This document shows, in pieces, positions 42,623 through 51,587 of a DNA stretch of 64,000 bases; position 1 is the stretch's first letter; the number at the start of each line of letters is the position of its first letter. The DNA lies in NCBI RefSeq assembly GCF_026340565.1, contig NZ_JAPEPB010000001.1, forward strand, positions 2,828,501 to 2,892,500. The letters are read 5' to 3'. Both the position numbers and the translations under genes were made by a program. This DNA is from Kitasatospora sp. NBC_01287 (GTDB lineage: Bacteria; Actinomycetota; Actinomycetes; Streptomycetales; Streptomycetaceae). The notes beneath the pieces were generated by a model, which saw only the letters and a program-made list of their open reading frames with translations, was not told where the DNA came from and did not search any database.

Positions 42623-43345
42623 TCAGTGCCGGCCGGCCCGACGGCGACGGCTGAGGAAGACCAGTCCGCCACCGAGCACGACCACGCCCGCGCCGACACC
42701 GGCGATCAGCCCGGAGTCGCTGCCGCCACCGGTGAAGGCGAGCGACGGCGAGGTGCTGCTCGGCTTGGGCGCCGGGGTGGTGGGCTTGACCACGGGGGCG
42801 GCGCTGGTGGGCTTGGCCGAAGTGGTGGGCGCCGAGGTGCTGGGCGTGGGGGTCGGCGACGGGGTCGGCGAGGCCGTGGAGGGGCTCGGCGACGGACTCG
42901 GCGAGGCCGTGGAGGGGCTCGGCGACGGACTCGGCGAGGACGAGATCGAAGGGCTGGGCGACGGGCTCGGCGACGGCGGGCAGACCGGGATCTGCGGGGT
43001 GACCGTGAAGGTCCAGGTCGGGTGCTTGCCGGTCGCGTCGTCACCCGCCACGACCGCCACCTTGGTGTCGATGACGGCGGTGTGCTTGGGGTCCACCGGG
43101 AACGTCTGGTCGAAGCTGGTCTTGAACGTCTGGTGGTCCAGCAGGGTCTTGCCGTCCACGACCACCGTGATCGTGTTCGTGACGCTCGCGTTGTAGTCGG
43201 TCAGCTTGACCGTGAGCCCCGAGCAGGTCTCGGTGACCGAAGAGTCGTGCGCCGAAGCGCTGCCGGCCAGCAGGCCGGTGGCGGCCACCGCGATCGCCGC
43301 CGCCCCGGCAAGTGTCCGACCGGATATCCGCCCTTGTCGTGCCAT
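42623..43345 (-). CDS. secreted LAxTG-anchored surface protein
   Basis: A 240-residue secreted protein. It has a signal peptide (RTLAGAAAIAVAATGLLAGSASA, cleavage near ASA-HDS), a ~90-residue beta-rich domain (ETCSGLTVKLTDYNASVTNTITVVVDGKTLL), and a Ser/Pro/Thr stalk with SPSPSPS repeats. The sorting signal is LAFTGGG, then a membrane helix and a basic tail (SRRRRAGRH). LAxTG is recognised by class E sortases in Streptomyces. The stalk would lift the domain through the peptidoglycan. Likely a cell-wall surface protein similar to small chaplin-associated or adhesin proteins; ligand unknown. Confidence 0.85.
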   Translation of the reverse strand: MARQGRISGRTLAGAAAIAVAATGLLAGSASAHDSSVTETCSGLTVKLTDYNASVTNTITVVVDGKTLLDHQTFKTSFDQTFPVDPKHTAVIDTKVAVVAGDDATGKHPTWTFTVTPQIPVCPPSPSPSPSPSISSSPSPSPSPSTASPSPSPSPSTASPTPSPTPTPSTSAPTTSAKPTSAAPVVKPTTPAPKPSSTSPSLAFTGGGSDSGLIAGVGAGVVVLGGGLVFLSRRRRAGRH

Positions 43346-43559
43346 AACTGTGTTCCTTCCGAACGGGACTGTGCAGCACGGGCGTTGGCTGAGCAGTGAC
43401 GGACCGGCTACACCTGGTTCGGGGGACTCTACCGGCCCCCGCCCCTCGCACCACCCCGGCGAACGGCTGGATTTCGGCTAGCCGCACCGGCGGCGACGTG
43501 CTGAACCGGCGCGCCACACGCCTCACCTCGCGCAACACCGATGGATGGGAATCAAGTTG

Positions 43560-43581
43560 CTTTGATCACACTCGATCAAAG
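43560..43581. promoter_or_regulatory. CTTTGATC-N6-GATCAAAG inverted repeat
   Basis: A perfect 8-base inverted repeat (6-base spacer) in an AT-rich patch, about 215 bases upstream of the shorter LAxTG gene and just past the end of the longer one. It is probably an operator rather than part of the adjoining terminator. Confidence 0.5.
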
Positions 43582-43626
43582 AACCCGCCCCCTGGTGATC
43601 TACGGCGATCGCCAGGGGGCGGGTTC
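43581..43626. terminator. terminator downstream of the choice-of-anchor A gene
   Basis: Perfect 15-base arms (GAACCCGCCCCCTGG / CCAGGGGGCGGGTTC) with a 16-base loop, 18 bases past the stop on the minus strand. Confidence 0.8.
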
Positions 43627-43644
43627 AGGACAGTTGGCCGCGCG

Positions 43645-45069
43645 TCAGGCCTTCCGCGCCGCCCGGCGGCGGGTGGCGACCACGATGCCCGCGCCGGCGC
43701 CGACCACCAGCACGCCGCCCACGGTCAGCGGGATCACACCGGCGGCGCCCGTGAAGGCGAGTCCGCCGTGCGAAGGCGCCGGGGCCGCCGGGCTCGGGCC
43801 GGTGGAGGGGGCGCCCACCGGGAGCGCGCCGCTCGCCGACGCGCCGGGGCTCGGGGTGGCGGGCGTCCCCGAGGGCGCGGCCACCGGGTGCGCGCTCCCG
43901 CCGGTGCTCGGCGTGCCGCTCGGGCCGGTGCTCGGGCTGCCGCTCGGTGTGCCGCTCGCGCTGCTGCCGGGCGTGCCGACCGGCGTGGTGGCCGGGGTGC
44001 TCGGGCCGCCGCCGGTGGGCGGGGTGGTGGCCGGGCCGGACGCCGACGCCGAGGGCGAGGGCGAGCCGGTCGGGATGCTCGGCAGGCAGGCGGTGAACGG
44101 GGAGTGGTGGGTCTCCGCGCCGCCGCTGCCGGTCAGCGAGTGGGCGATCACCGAGCCGTTGACCGGGCCGCCGTGACCCAGGGCGAAGTCGGCGTTCGGG
44201 GCCAGGATGCTGCCGGCCCAGGCCAGCAGGCTGTTCTTGACCACCGAGGTGGCGGTCGGGAAGTTCCACAGCAGCGAGGCGCGCACCGCGCCGCCGTCGG
44301 CGCTCTGCAGCTTGTCGTCCTCCACCCAGCTCTGCTTGCCGTGGTCCCAGAGCCAGATCGAGGTGGTGCCGGCCGCCTGCGAGTCGTAGCTGCCGCCGGT
44401 GACGTTGACCACCGCGACCGCGCCGGCCGGCACCTTCAGCCGGATCGCCTTGGCGCCCTGCAACTGGGCGGCGCTCACCACGAAGTTGTTGTAGGAGGCA
44501 TCGGTACCGGTCAGGGTCAGCGTGGCGCCATCACCCTGGCCGGCGGCGACCGCCGTGGTGCCCGGCGTGGCGCCCCGGGCGGCCAGCGCCGTGGAGATGC
44601 CGCGCAGCTCGGTGAACTCGGCGGCGAAGTCGATCGGCAAGGGCCCGTGCGTCACGGTGCCCGCGTGGCCCTCCAGCAGGCCGCCGCCCAGCTTCTGTCC
44701 CGCGTAGACCCCGTTGCCCTTCATCACCTCGGTGTTGCCGCCGCCGACGTTGATGTCCCCGGCCACCACCAGCGCGTTCTGCCCCGGCAGCGCCTTGACC
44801 TCGGCGTCCGTCAACTCCTGGCCCACGCTGAAGCCGTGGCTGAAGTCGGCGTTGCCGCCGACCGCGACCGCGCCCTCGGCGTCCGGCGCGTGGGTGTCGT
44901 CCCCCTCGATGAACTCGCCGTACTGGCCCGCCACCCCGAGGGTCGGGCAACTGGGCGAGGCGGGAGCGGCGACGGCGGCCGGCGCGGCGAGGGCGCCCAG
45001 CGCGAGCGAGCCGCCGAGGATGAGCGAACCGCCGAGAGCGAGGGCCGGCACGGGAACAGGGATGCGCAT
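43645..45069 (-). CDS. choice-of-anchor A domain surface protein with LAxTG signal
   Basis: A 474-residue secreted protein. The N-terminus has a signal peptide (ALALGGSLILGGSLALGALAAPAAVAA). Residues ~45-310 are the choice-of-anchor A domain (LGVAGQYGEFIEGDDTHAPDAEGAVAVGGNADF ... GNGVYAGQKLGGGL ... APNADFALGHGGPVNGSVIA). A Ser/Gly/Pro/Thr stalk ends in LAFTGAA, a transmembrane helix and TRRRAARKA. It is the second sortase substrate in tandem. ATG 45069 (GGAAGAG upstream) is preferred over GTG 45099. Such proteins form extracellular matrix or spore-coat-like surfaces; the ligand is unknown. Confidence 0.88.
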   Translation of the reverse strand: MRIPVPVPALALGGSLILGGSLALGALAAPAAVAAPASPSCPTLGVAGQYGEFIEGDDTHAPDAEGAVAVGGNADFSHGFSVGQELTDAEVKALPGQNALVVAGDINVGGGNTEVMKGNGVYAGQKLGGGLLEGHAGTVTHGPLPIDFAAEFTELRGISTALAARGATPGTTAVAAGQGDGATLTLTGTDASYNNFVVSAAQLQGAKAIRLKVPAGAVAVVNVTGGSYDSQAAGTTSIWLWDHGKQSWVEDDKLQSADGGAVRASLLWNFPTATSVVKNSLLAWAGSILAPNADFALGHGGPVNGSVIAHSLTGSGGAETHHSPFTACLPSIPTGSPSPSASASGPATTPPTGGGPSTPATTPVGTPGSSASGTPSGSPSTGPSGTPSTGGSAHPVAAPSGTPATPSPGASASGALPVGAPSTGPSPAAPAPSHGGLAFTGAAGVIPLTVGGVLVVGAGAGIVVATRRRAARKA

Positions 45070-45207
45070 GTCGCGCACTCTTCCGGGGATCTTCGGCACT
45101 GGTCAAGACCAATGTCCGATCCGCCCGAAGAGTCCGTTCCGCCCCCGCCCGGCCCGGCAGGTCGCCCCCGCCGCAAGATCGGCAAGCGCGCAACCTAGGA
45201 TGAAACG

Positions 45208-46200
45208 GTGCGTACCCCCTTCTCCCTGCTGGCCGAGCGCTGGCACCCGTCCGCCACCATGGTGCGGCGGGCCGCCCTCGCCGCACTGGTGATGAGCGTC
45301 GTCATCGTGGTCACCGGCGGCGCGGTCCGGCTGACCGGCTCCGGGCTCGGCTGCAAGACCTGGCCGACCTGCACCGGGGACAGCGTGACGCCGACGCCCG
45401 CGATGGGCTTCCACGGGATCATCGAGTTCACCAACCGGATGCTCACCTACGTGCTCTGCGCGGCGATCGGCTGGGCGATCCTGGCGGCGCGCTGCGCGGA
45501 GCCGATGGGGGTCCCCCCGGCCGAAGGCCGGGGGAGGCGCTCGCTGACCCGGCTGGGCTGGTGGCAGTTCTGGGTGGTGATGAGCAACGCCGTGCTGGGC
45601 GGGATCACCGTGCTGGTCAAGCTCAACCCGTACGTGGTGGCCTGCCACATGCTCTCCGCGCTGGCCCTGGTCTGGGTGGCGGTGGTGACCTGGGAGCGGG
45701 CCAAGGAGGGCGACGGGCCGCCCAGGGCGCTGGTCACCGGACCGGTCCGGCAGCTGAGCCACGTCCTGGTGGCCGCGACCGGCGCCCTGGTGACGGCCGG
45801 CACCCTGGTCACCGGCGCGGGGCACCACCCGGGCGACTCCAGCGACGTGCCGCGGGTGCCGATCAGCTACGACCGGCTGGCCCAGCTGCACACCGACCTC
45901 GCCTGCGTGACGGTCGGCCTGTCGCTCGCGGTGATCTTCGTGCTGGCGGCCGTCAAGGCCCCGCCGGCCGCCCGGGCCAGGGCCCGCGAGCTGTTCGTGG
46001 TGCTGATGGCGCAGGGCGTGCTGGGCTTCGTCCAGTACTTCACCGACGCGCCGGAGTTGCTGGTCGGGCTGCACATGCTCGGCGCCGCGCTGACCTGGAT
46101 CGCCGTGCTGCGCGTGCCGCTGGCGCTGCGCACCCGGGACACCGGGTCCGGGCCGACCCCCGTACTGCCCGCGCAGACCCCGCAGGAAGCGACCGCCTGA
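45208..46200 (+). CDS. ctaA: heme A synthase (CtaA/COX15)
   Basis: Converts heme O to heme A by oxidising a methyl to formyl; needed for aa3 cytochrome oxidase. The 330-residue protein has 8 transmembrane helices and the usual elements: VTGGAVRLTGSGLGCKTWPTC with the conserved Cys pair, HGIIEFTNRM with a heme-ligand His, HMLSALALVWVAVV, QLHTDLACV and LLVGLHMLGAALTW with the later His ligands. GTG start at 45208. A 21-base palindromic element is inserted in the second cytoplasmic loop. Divergent from the choice-of-anchor gene; ends at a strong bidirectional terminator. Confidence 0.95.
   Translation: MRTPFSLLAERWHPSATMVRRAALAALVMSVVIVVTGGAVRLTGSGLGCKTWPTCTGDSVTPTPAMGFHGIIEFTNRMLTYVLCAAIGWAILAARCAEPMGVPPAEGRGRRSLTRLGWWQFWVVMSNAVLGGITVLVKLNPYVVACHMLSALALVWVAVVTWERAKEGDGPPRALVTGPVRQLSHVLVAATGALVTAGTLVTGAGHHPGDSSDVPRVPISYDRLAQLHTDLACVTVGLSLAVIFVLAAVKAPPAARARARELFVVLMAQGVLGFVQYFTDAPELLVGLHMLGAALTWIAVLRVPLALRTRDTGSGPTPVLPAQTPQEATA
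45514..45534. repeat. small GC-rich palindromic element inside ctaA
   Basis: CCCCCGGCC-GAA-GGCCGGGGG lies in-frame inside ctaA and codes for a short Pro/Glu/Gly stretch (GVPPAEGRGR) in a cytoplasmic loop. Near-identical small palindromes are scattered through Streptomyces genomes, often in intergenic DNA; its presence in a gene is unusual. Confidence 0.6.
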
Positions 46201-46245
46201 CGGCTCGACGCGCCCCCGCACGCGCCCGCGAGCGGCAGACGTGCC

Positions 46246-46284
46246 AAGGCCCTGACTCCCACCGCACCGGGGAGTCAGGGCCTT
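46246..46284. terminator. bidirectional terminator between ctaA and the 112-aa gene
   Basis: Perfect 15-base arms (aaggccctgactccc / gggagtcagggcctt) with a 9-base loop; convergent genes end on both sides. Confidence 0.85.
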
Positions 46285-46310
46285 GTCGTACCGGCTGTAC
46301 CGGACGCGGG

Positions 46311-46649
46311 TCAGCCGCCGAGCTGAATACCCGCCATCCGCTTCCACTCGTACGGGCCGGTCCGCACCTTCAGGGCGAGCTCGCCCTCGAAGGAGTCGTG
46401 CAGCGTGACCCCGGCCAGCTCGGCCGCCCGGAGGCCCACCGCGTAGCTCGGCGCCACCTGATCGCCCCAGGCGCCGTCCTGGCCGACCAGCACGATCCGG
46501 GTGGCGACCCGGCCCACGTACTCCACCACGCCGTCGGCGCTGCCGCCGTGCTGCTTGGTGAAGGCGGTCAGGTGCTTGGCGATGCGCTTGGCCCGACGCT
46601 CGGCACGAGCGTCCGGGGCGGCGGGGGCGAGGGTCTCTGCGCTGCTCAT
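46311..46649 (-). CDS. conserved actinobacterial protein of unknown function
   Basis: A 112-residue protein from ATG 46649 (MSSAETLAP; a start at 46658 is possible). A basic helical start (ERRAKRIAKHLTAFTKQHGG) is followed by VVEYVGRVATRIVLVGQDGAWGDQVAPSYAVGLRAAELAGVTLHDSFEGELALKVRTGPYEWKRMAG in segments typical of a small alpha/beta domain. It lies between ctaA and ctaB, a location where streptomycetes keep a small conserved protein; a role in heme or oxidase assembly is only a guess. Confidence 0.7.
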   Translation of the reverse strand: MSSAETLAPAAPDARAERRAKRIAKHLTAFTKQHGGSADGVVEYVGRVATRIVLVGQDGAWGDQVAPSYAVGLRAAELAGVTLHDSFEGELALKVRTGPYEWKRMAGIQLGG

Positions 46650-46835
46650 GCCCCGCATGCTACCCACGGGTAGCGGAACGCGCGACGGTGCCGCCGTGTG
46701 CCGCCGGACACAGCGTCACCACGAGGACACCGGAACGGTCCGGGACGCCCCCCGGACGACCCCGGGACGGCGGACGGCCCCGGCGCGTCGCGGACGCACC
46801 GGGGCCGTTGCGGGCCGATCAGCCGGGGAGGCGGC

Positions 46836-47777
46836 TCACCTGAGGAACGGGTCCACCGCGATCGCCACCATCAGCAGCGTCAGATAGGTGATGGACCAGT
46901 GGAAGAGCCGCATCTCCTTGAGCTTGGCGCCCACGACGCCCGCCTTGGCGCGCGCCTGGAGCCCGTGCGCCTCCTTGATCCAGAACGCGCCCAGCAGCAC
47001 CGCCGCGGTCGGGTAGAGCCAGCTGGTGTGATCCAGCGGCCACAGCGCCAGCGAGACCGCCACCATGATCCAGGAGTAGGCCACGATGTGCCTGGCCACC
47101 GTCACGTTGCCGGCGGTCACCGGCAGCATCGGCACGCCGGCCTTCTCGTAGTCCTCGCGGACCTTCATGGAGAGCGGGTAGTAGTGCGGCGGGGTCCAGA
47201 AGAAGATCACCAGGAAGAGCACCACCGGCGCCCAGGTCAGCGATCCGGTGACCGCGGCCCAGCCGACCAGCACCGGCATGCAGCCGGCGATGCCGCCCCA
47301 GACGATGTTCTGCGTGGTGCGCCGCTTGAGGCCCAGCGTGTACACGAAGACGTAGAAGAGGTACCCGGTCAGCGCCAGCCCCGAGGCCAGCCAGTTCACC
47401 AGGAGGCCGAGCCAGAGCGTGGAGACCGCACCGAGAGCGATCCCGAACACCAGCGCCTCGCGCGGTGCGACCATGCCGGTCACCAGCGGCCGCCGCTCGG
47501 TGCGGCTCATCACCGCGTCGATGTCGCGGTCGATGTACATGTTCAGTGCGTTGGCGCCGCCCGCGGAGAGGTACCCCCCGATGACGACCTCCAGCACCAG
47601 CAGGAGATTGGGCACCCCGCGCTGCGCCAGGAACATCACCGGAACGGTGCTCATCAGGAGCAGCTCGATGATCCGAGGCTTGGTCAGCGCGACGAAGGCC
47701 CCGACACGGGCCCCCAGCGGCCGGTGCGCGGGGGTCGTCCCGAGGACCCCCGCGGGGCGGGATTCAACGGCGGTCAC
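46836..47777 (-). CDS. ctaB: protoheme IX farnesyltransferase (heme O synthase)
   Basis: Attaches a farnesyl group to protoheme IX to make heme O, the substrate of CtaA. The 313-residue polytopic protein starts at GTG 47777 (upstream frame is open but not protein-like). The UbiA-type motifs are [27 protein letters not shown] (first DxxxD with R-P) and [26 protein letters not shown] (second Asp-containing). Seven to nine transmembrane helices. It lies opposite tkt, 411 bases away, as in other streptomycetes. Confidence 0.95.
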   Translation of the reverse strand: MTAVESRPAGVLGTTPAHRPLGARVGAFVALTKPRIIELLLMSTVPVMFLAQRGVPNLLLVLEVVIGGYLSAGGANALNMYIDRDIDAVMSRTERRPLVTGMVAPREALVFGIALGAVSTLWLGLLVNWLASGLALTGYLFYVFVYTLGLKRRTTQNIVWGGIAGCMPVLVGWAAVTGSLTWAPVVLFLVIFFWTPPHYYPLSMKVREDYEKAGVPMLPVTAGNVTVARHIVAYSWIMVAVSLALWPLDHTSWLYPTAAVLLGAFWIKEAHGLQARAKAGVVGAKLKEMRLFHWSITYLTLLMVAIAVDPFLR

Positions 47778-48188
47778 GAACACCCCAACTGAAGATGAAA
47801 CTTCGCAGGCGTCCACGGGTCGATTGCTCGTGAATCCGTTCACGCTGCGCGTACCACGCCACCTTAGACGGTGCATATCTCCCGATCCGCCTCGGGGTCG
47901 GCTGACGGGGCCGGGCCGCACTCCCGTGGGTGAGTAGCCCGCGGATGTGCTGGGCAGACGCGGCCGCGGCGGCAGCACTGCACTCAGTACGAACGGGAAT
48001 CGGCTCACGAAACTCCCGGTTGTCGCCGTACGGAAGGCGTGCCCCGGCACGGACGGTAGGCTCGGCCGCAGCAGCGGGATCAACCCTCCGTGACCGGCAC
48101 TACCGAACATGCGTCAGGCCCACAGTGACGTGGCCGACCCGGTCCCTTCACGGGGTCATACCTCAATACGGAAGGAGCCCTGAGAAGG
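47778..48188. promoter_or_regulatory. ctaB-tkt divergent region
   Basis: This 411-base gap holds the promoters of ctaB and the tkt operon. AT-richer stretches near 47785-47800 (aactgaagatgaaactt) and near 47875-47885 (gcatatctcc) are promoter candidates for ctaB, and near 48160 (cataccta-like) for tkt. A short frame begins ATG 48108 and stops just before the tkt start, but it looks incidental. No riboswitch or strong hairpin seen. Confidence 0.4.
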
Positions 48189-50285
48189 GTGAGCACGCCG
48201 ACGAACGCAATCGAGTGGTCCGAGCTGGATGAGCGGACGGTCGACACCGCCCGGGTCCTGGCCATGGACGCGGTGCAGAAGGTCGGGAACGGCCACCCGG
48301 GGACGGCGATGGCCCTCGCCCCCGCGGCCTACCTCATCTTCCAGCGCTTCCTGCGGCACGACCCGACCGACCCGCACTGGGTGGGCCGTGACCGCTTTGT
48401 GCTGTCCCCCGGCCACACCAGCATGACGCTGTACACGCAGCTCTTCCTCTCCGGCTACGGCCTGGAGCTGGACGACCTCAAGTCCTTCCGGGTGCACGGC
48501 AGCCGCACGCCCGGCCACCCCGAGCACGGCCACACCGCCGGTGTGGAGACCACCACGGGTCCGCTCGGCCAGGGCATCGCCAACGCCGTGGGCATGGCGA
48601 TGGCCGCCCGCTACGAGCGCGGCCTGTTCGACCCCGAGGCCGAGCCGGGCAGTTCGCCCTTCGACCACACCATCTGGGCGATCGTCTCCGACGGCGACCT
48701 GGAGGAGGGCATCTCCGCCGAGGCCTCCTCGCTGGCCGGCCACCAGAAGCTCGGCAACCTGGTCGCGGTCTACGACGACAACCACATCTCGATCGAGGGC
48801 GACACCCACACCGCCTTCTCCGAGGACGTGCTCGCCCGCTACGAGGCGTACGGCTGGCACGTCCAGCGGGTCGCGCCCAAGGCGGACGGCGACATCGACG
48901 TGCAGGCGCTGGCCGCCGCGCTGGCCGCCGCCAAGGCGGAGACCTCGCGCCCCTCGATCATCGGGATGCGCACGATCATCGCCTGGCCCGCCCCGGACGC
49001 GCAGAACACCGCCAAGGCGCACGGCTCCGCGCTCGGCAACGCCGAGATCGCCGCCACCAAGAAGGTGCTGGGCTTCGACCCCGAGCGCACCTTCGAGGTG
49101 ACCGACGAGGTGCTCAGCCACGCCCGCCAGGTGATCCAGCGCGGCAAGGCCACCCGCGCCGAGTGGGAGCTGGGCTTCGGGGAGTGGCGCGCCGCCCACC
49201 CGGGCAAGGCCGCCGAGTTCGACCGGATCGAGGCCGGCGAGCTGCCCAACGGCTGGAAGGACGCGCTGCCGGTCTTCCCGGCCGGCAAGGACGTCGCCAC
49301 CCGCAAGGCCGGCGGCGACGCGCTCAAGGCGCTCGGCGCGGTGGTCCCGGAGCTGTGGGGCGGCTCGGCCGACCTCGCGGAGTCCAACCTCACCACGATC
49401 GAGGAGGGTTCCTCCTTCCTCCCCGCGGACAACCCGCTCAAGGGCGCGAACCCGTACGGCCGGACCATCCACTTCGGCATCCGCGAGCACGCCATGGGCT
49501 CGACCATGAACGGCATCGCGCTGCACGGCAACACCCGGGTCTACGGCGGGACCTTCCTGGTCTTCTCCGACTACATGCGCCCGGCGGTCCGGCTGGCCGC
49601 GCTGATGAAGCTGCCGGTCACCTACGTCTGGACGCACGACTCGATCGGCCTGGGCGAGGACGGCCCGACCCACCAGCCGGTCGAGCAGCTGGCCGCGCTG
49701 CGCGCCATCCCCGGCCTGTCGGTGGTCCGCCCGGCCGACGCCAACGAGACGGTGGTGGCCTGGCGCACCGTGCTGGAGCGCCACTCCAGCCACCCGGGCC
49801 CGGTGGGCCTGGCGCTCACCCGCCAGGGCGTGCCGACCTGGGACCGCGAGGTCTTCGGCTCCGCCGAGGGCACCGCGAAGGGCGGCTACGTGCTGGCCGA
49901 GGCCTCGGACAACGCGCCGAAGGTGATCCTGATCGGCACCGGTTCCGAGGTGCAGCTGGCCGTCAAGGCGCGCGAGGCGCTGGAGGCCGAGGGCATCCCG
50001 ACCCGGGTGGTCTCGATGCCCTCCGTCGAGTGGTTCAACGAGCAGGACCAGGCCTACCGCGACCAGGTGCTGCCGCCCACCGTCAAGGCCCGGGTCTCGG
50101 TGGAGGCCGGCATCGCCCAGGGCTGGCGCGAGCTGGTCGGCGACCACGGCCGGATCGTGAGCCTGGAGCACTTCGGTGCCTCGGCCGACTACCAGGTGCT
50201 GTACCAGGAGTTCGGCATCACCGCCGAGGCCGTGGCGCACGCCGCGCACAAGTCGCTGCGTTCGCTGGAAGCCGTCAGCCGCTAG
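48189..50285 (+). CDS. tkt: transketolase
   Basis: Thiamine-diphosphate enzyme shuttling two-carbon units in the non-oxidative pentose phosphate pathway. It has 698 residues. Conserved elements are [20 protein letters not shown], the ThDP-binding motif region [46 protein letters not shown] with the catalytic Glu, [24 protein letters not shown], and [18 protein letters not shown] 48189 follows GAAGG. First gene of the tkt-tal-zwf-opcA-pgl operon. Confidence 0.97.
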   Translation: MSTPTNAIEWSELDERTVDTARVLAMDAVQKVGNGHPGTAMALAPAAYLIFQRFLRHDPTDPHWVGRDRFVLSPGHTSMTLYTQLFLSGYGLELDDLKSFRVHGSRTPGHPEHGHTAGVETTTGPLGQGIANAVGMAMAARYERGLFDPEAEPGSSPFDHTIWAIVSDGDLEEGISAEASSLAGHQKLGNLVAVYDDNHISIEGDTHTAFSEDVLARYEAYGWHVQRVAPKADGDIDVQALAAALAAAKAETSRPSIIGMRTIIAWPAPDAQNTAKAHGSALGNAEIAATKKVLGFDPERTFEVTDEVLSHARQVIQRGKATRAEWELGFGEWRAAHPGKAAEFDRIEAGELPNGWKDALPVFPAGKDVATRKAGGDALKALGAVVPELWGGSADLAESNLTTIEEGSSFLPADNPLKGANPYGRTIHFGIREHAMGSTMNGIALHGNTRVYGGTFLVFSDYMRPAVRLAALMKLPVTYVWTHDSIGLGEDGPTHQPVEQLAALRAIPGLSVVRPADANETVVAWRTVLERHSSHPGPVGLALTRQGVPTWDREVFGSAEGTAKGGYVLAEASDNAPKVILIGTGSEVQLAVKAREALEAEGIPTRVVSMPSVEWFNEQDQAYRDQVLPPTVKARVSVEAGIAQGWRELVGDHGRIVSLEHFGASADYQVLYQEFGITAEAVAHAAHKSLRSLEAVSR

Positions 50286-50342
50286 GCCCGCCGGGCCGCG
50301 CGCCGGACTCCGCCCCGGCTCCCGGTGCGAGGGGCGCGCGGC

Positions 50343-50372
50343 CCTTCCGCTTCCTGACCTTCCGCTTCCTGA
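50343..50372. repeat. two copies of ccttccgcttcctga
   Basis: A 15-base unit occurs twice in direct tandem between tkt and tal; the copies are identical. No clear function. Confidence 0.8.
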
Positions 50373-50403
50373 CCGACTGATACAGATGTAAGGACTGAGC
50401 AGC

Positions 50404-51549
50404 ATGACTGACGCACTGAAGCGCCTCAGCGAAGAAGGCGTGGCGATCTGGCTGGACGACCTCAGCCGCAACCGGCTGACCACCGGCAACCTGGCCGAAC
50501 TGGTGCAGAGCAAGCACGTCGTGGGTGTGACCACCAACCCGACCATCTTCCAGAAGGCCATCGCGGGCAGCGGCGACTCCTCGTACGACGCCCAGCTGCG
50601 CGACCTGGCGGTCCGCAAGGTCACCACCGACGAGGCGATCCGCATGATCACCACGGCGGACGTGCGGGACGCGGCCGACGTGCTGCGCCCGGTCTACGAC
50701 GCGAGCAACGGCCGCGACGGCCGGGTCTCGATCGAGGTCGACCCGCGGCTGGCCCACGAGACCGCGGCCACCGTGGCCGAGGCCAAGCAGCTGTGGTGGC
50801 TGGTGGACCGCCCCAACGTGCTGATCAAGATCCCCGCCACCCTGGCCGGTCTGCCCGCGATCAGCGAGGTGGTCGGCCGGGGCATCAGCGTCAACGTCAC
50901 GCTGATCTTCTCGCTGGAGCGCTACAAGGCCGTGATCGACGCCTTCCTGACCGGTCTGGAGCAGGCCAAGGCCAAGGGCATCGCCCTCTCCTCGATCGAG
51001 TCGGTCGCCTCCTTCTTCGTCTCCCGGGTGGACACCGAGATCGACAAGCGGCTGGAGGCCATCGGCGGCGACGCCGTCAAGCTGCGCTCCAAGGCCGCGC
51101 TGGCCAACGCCCGCCTCGCCTACCAGGCCTACGAGGAGGTCTTCGGCTCGGTGGACGGCAAGAAGCCCGCCGGCGACCGCTGGAAGGCCCTGGAGGCGGC
51201 CGGTGCCAAGCCGCAGCGCCCGCTCTGGGCCTCCACCGGCGTCAAGGACCCGGCGCTGCCGGACACCCTGTACGTCACCGAGCTGGTGGCGCCCGGCACC
51301 GTGAACACCATGCCCGAGGCCACCCTGGACGCCACCGGCGACCACGGCCAGGTCACCGGCGACACCATCACCGTCAACTACGACGACGCCCAGAGCGTGC
51401 TGGACGCGCTCGCCGCGGCCGGGGTGGACTACGACGACGTCGTGCGGGTCCTGGAGGACGAGGGCGTCAGCAAGTTCGAGGCCTCCTGGCAGGAGCTGCT
51501 CGACACGGTGACCGCCTCGCTGGCGTCCTTCTCCGCCGAGAGCAACTGA
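50404..51549 (+). CDS. tal: transaldolase
   Basis: Transfers a three-carbon unit via a lysine Schiff base. The 381-residue enzyme has [56 protein letters not shown] with the catalytic Lys, [11 protein letters not shown], and [30 protein letters not shown]. It is the long actinobacterial class (about 370-380 residues). ATG 50404; operon member. Confidence 0.96.
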   Translation: MTDALKRLSEEGVAIWLDDLSRNRLTTGNLAELVQSKHVVGVTTNPTIFQKAIAGSGDSSYDAQLRDLAVRKVTTDEAIRMITTADVRDAADVLRPVYDASNGRDGRVSIEVDPRLAHETAATVAEAKQLWWLVDRPNVLIKIPATLAGLPAISEVVGRGISVNVTLIFSLERYKAVIDAFLTGLEQAKAKGIALSSIESVASFFVSRVDTEIDKRLEAIGGDAVKLRSKAALANARLAYQAYEEVFGSVDGKKPAGDRWKALEAAGAKPQRPLWASTGVKDPALPDTLYVTELVAPGTVNTMPEATLDATGDHGQVTGDTITVNYDDAQSVLDALAAAGVDYDDVVRVLEDEGVSKFEASWQELLDTVTASLASFSAESN

Positions 51550-51587
51550 CACCCGCCCGCACGACGCACGGAAAGCGGAGCCCAGCA

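Noticed and set aside
48108..48182. Short frame MRQAHSDV... just before tkt
   Set aside because: No ribosome binding site and it runs through the tkt Shine-Dalgarno; no conserved features visible.
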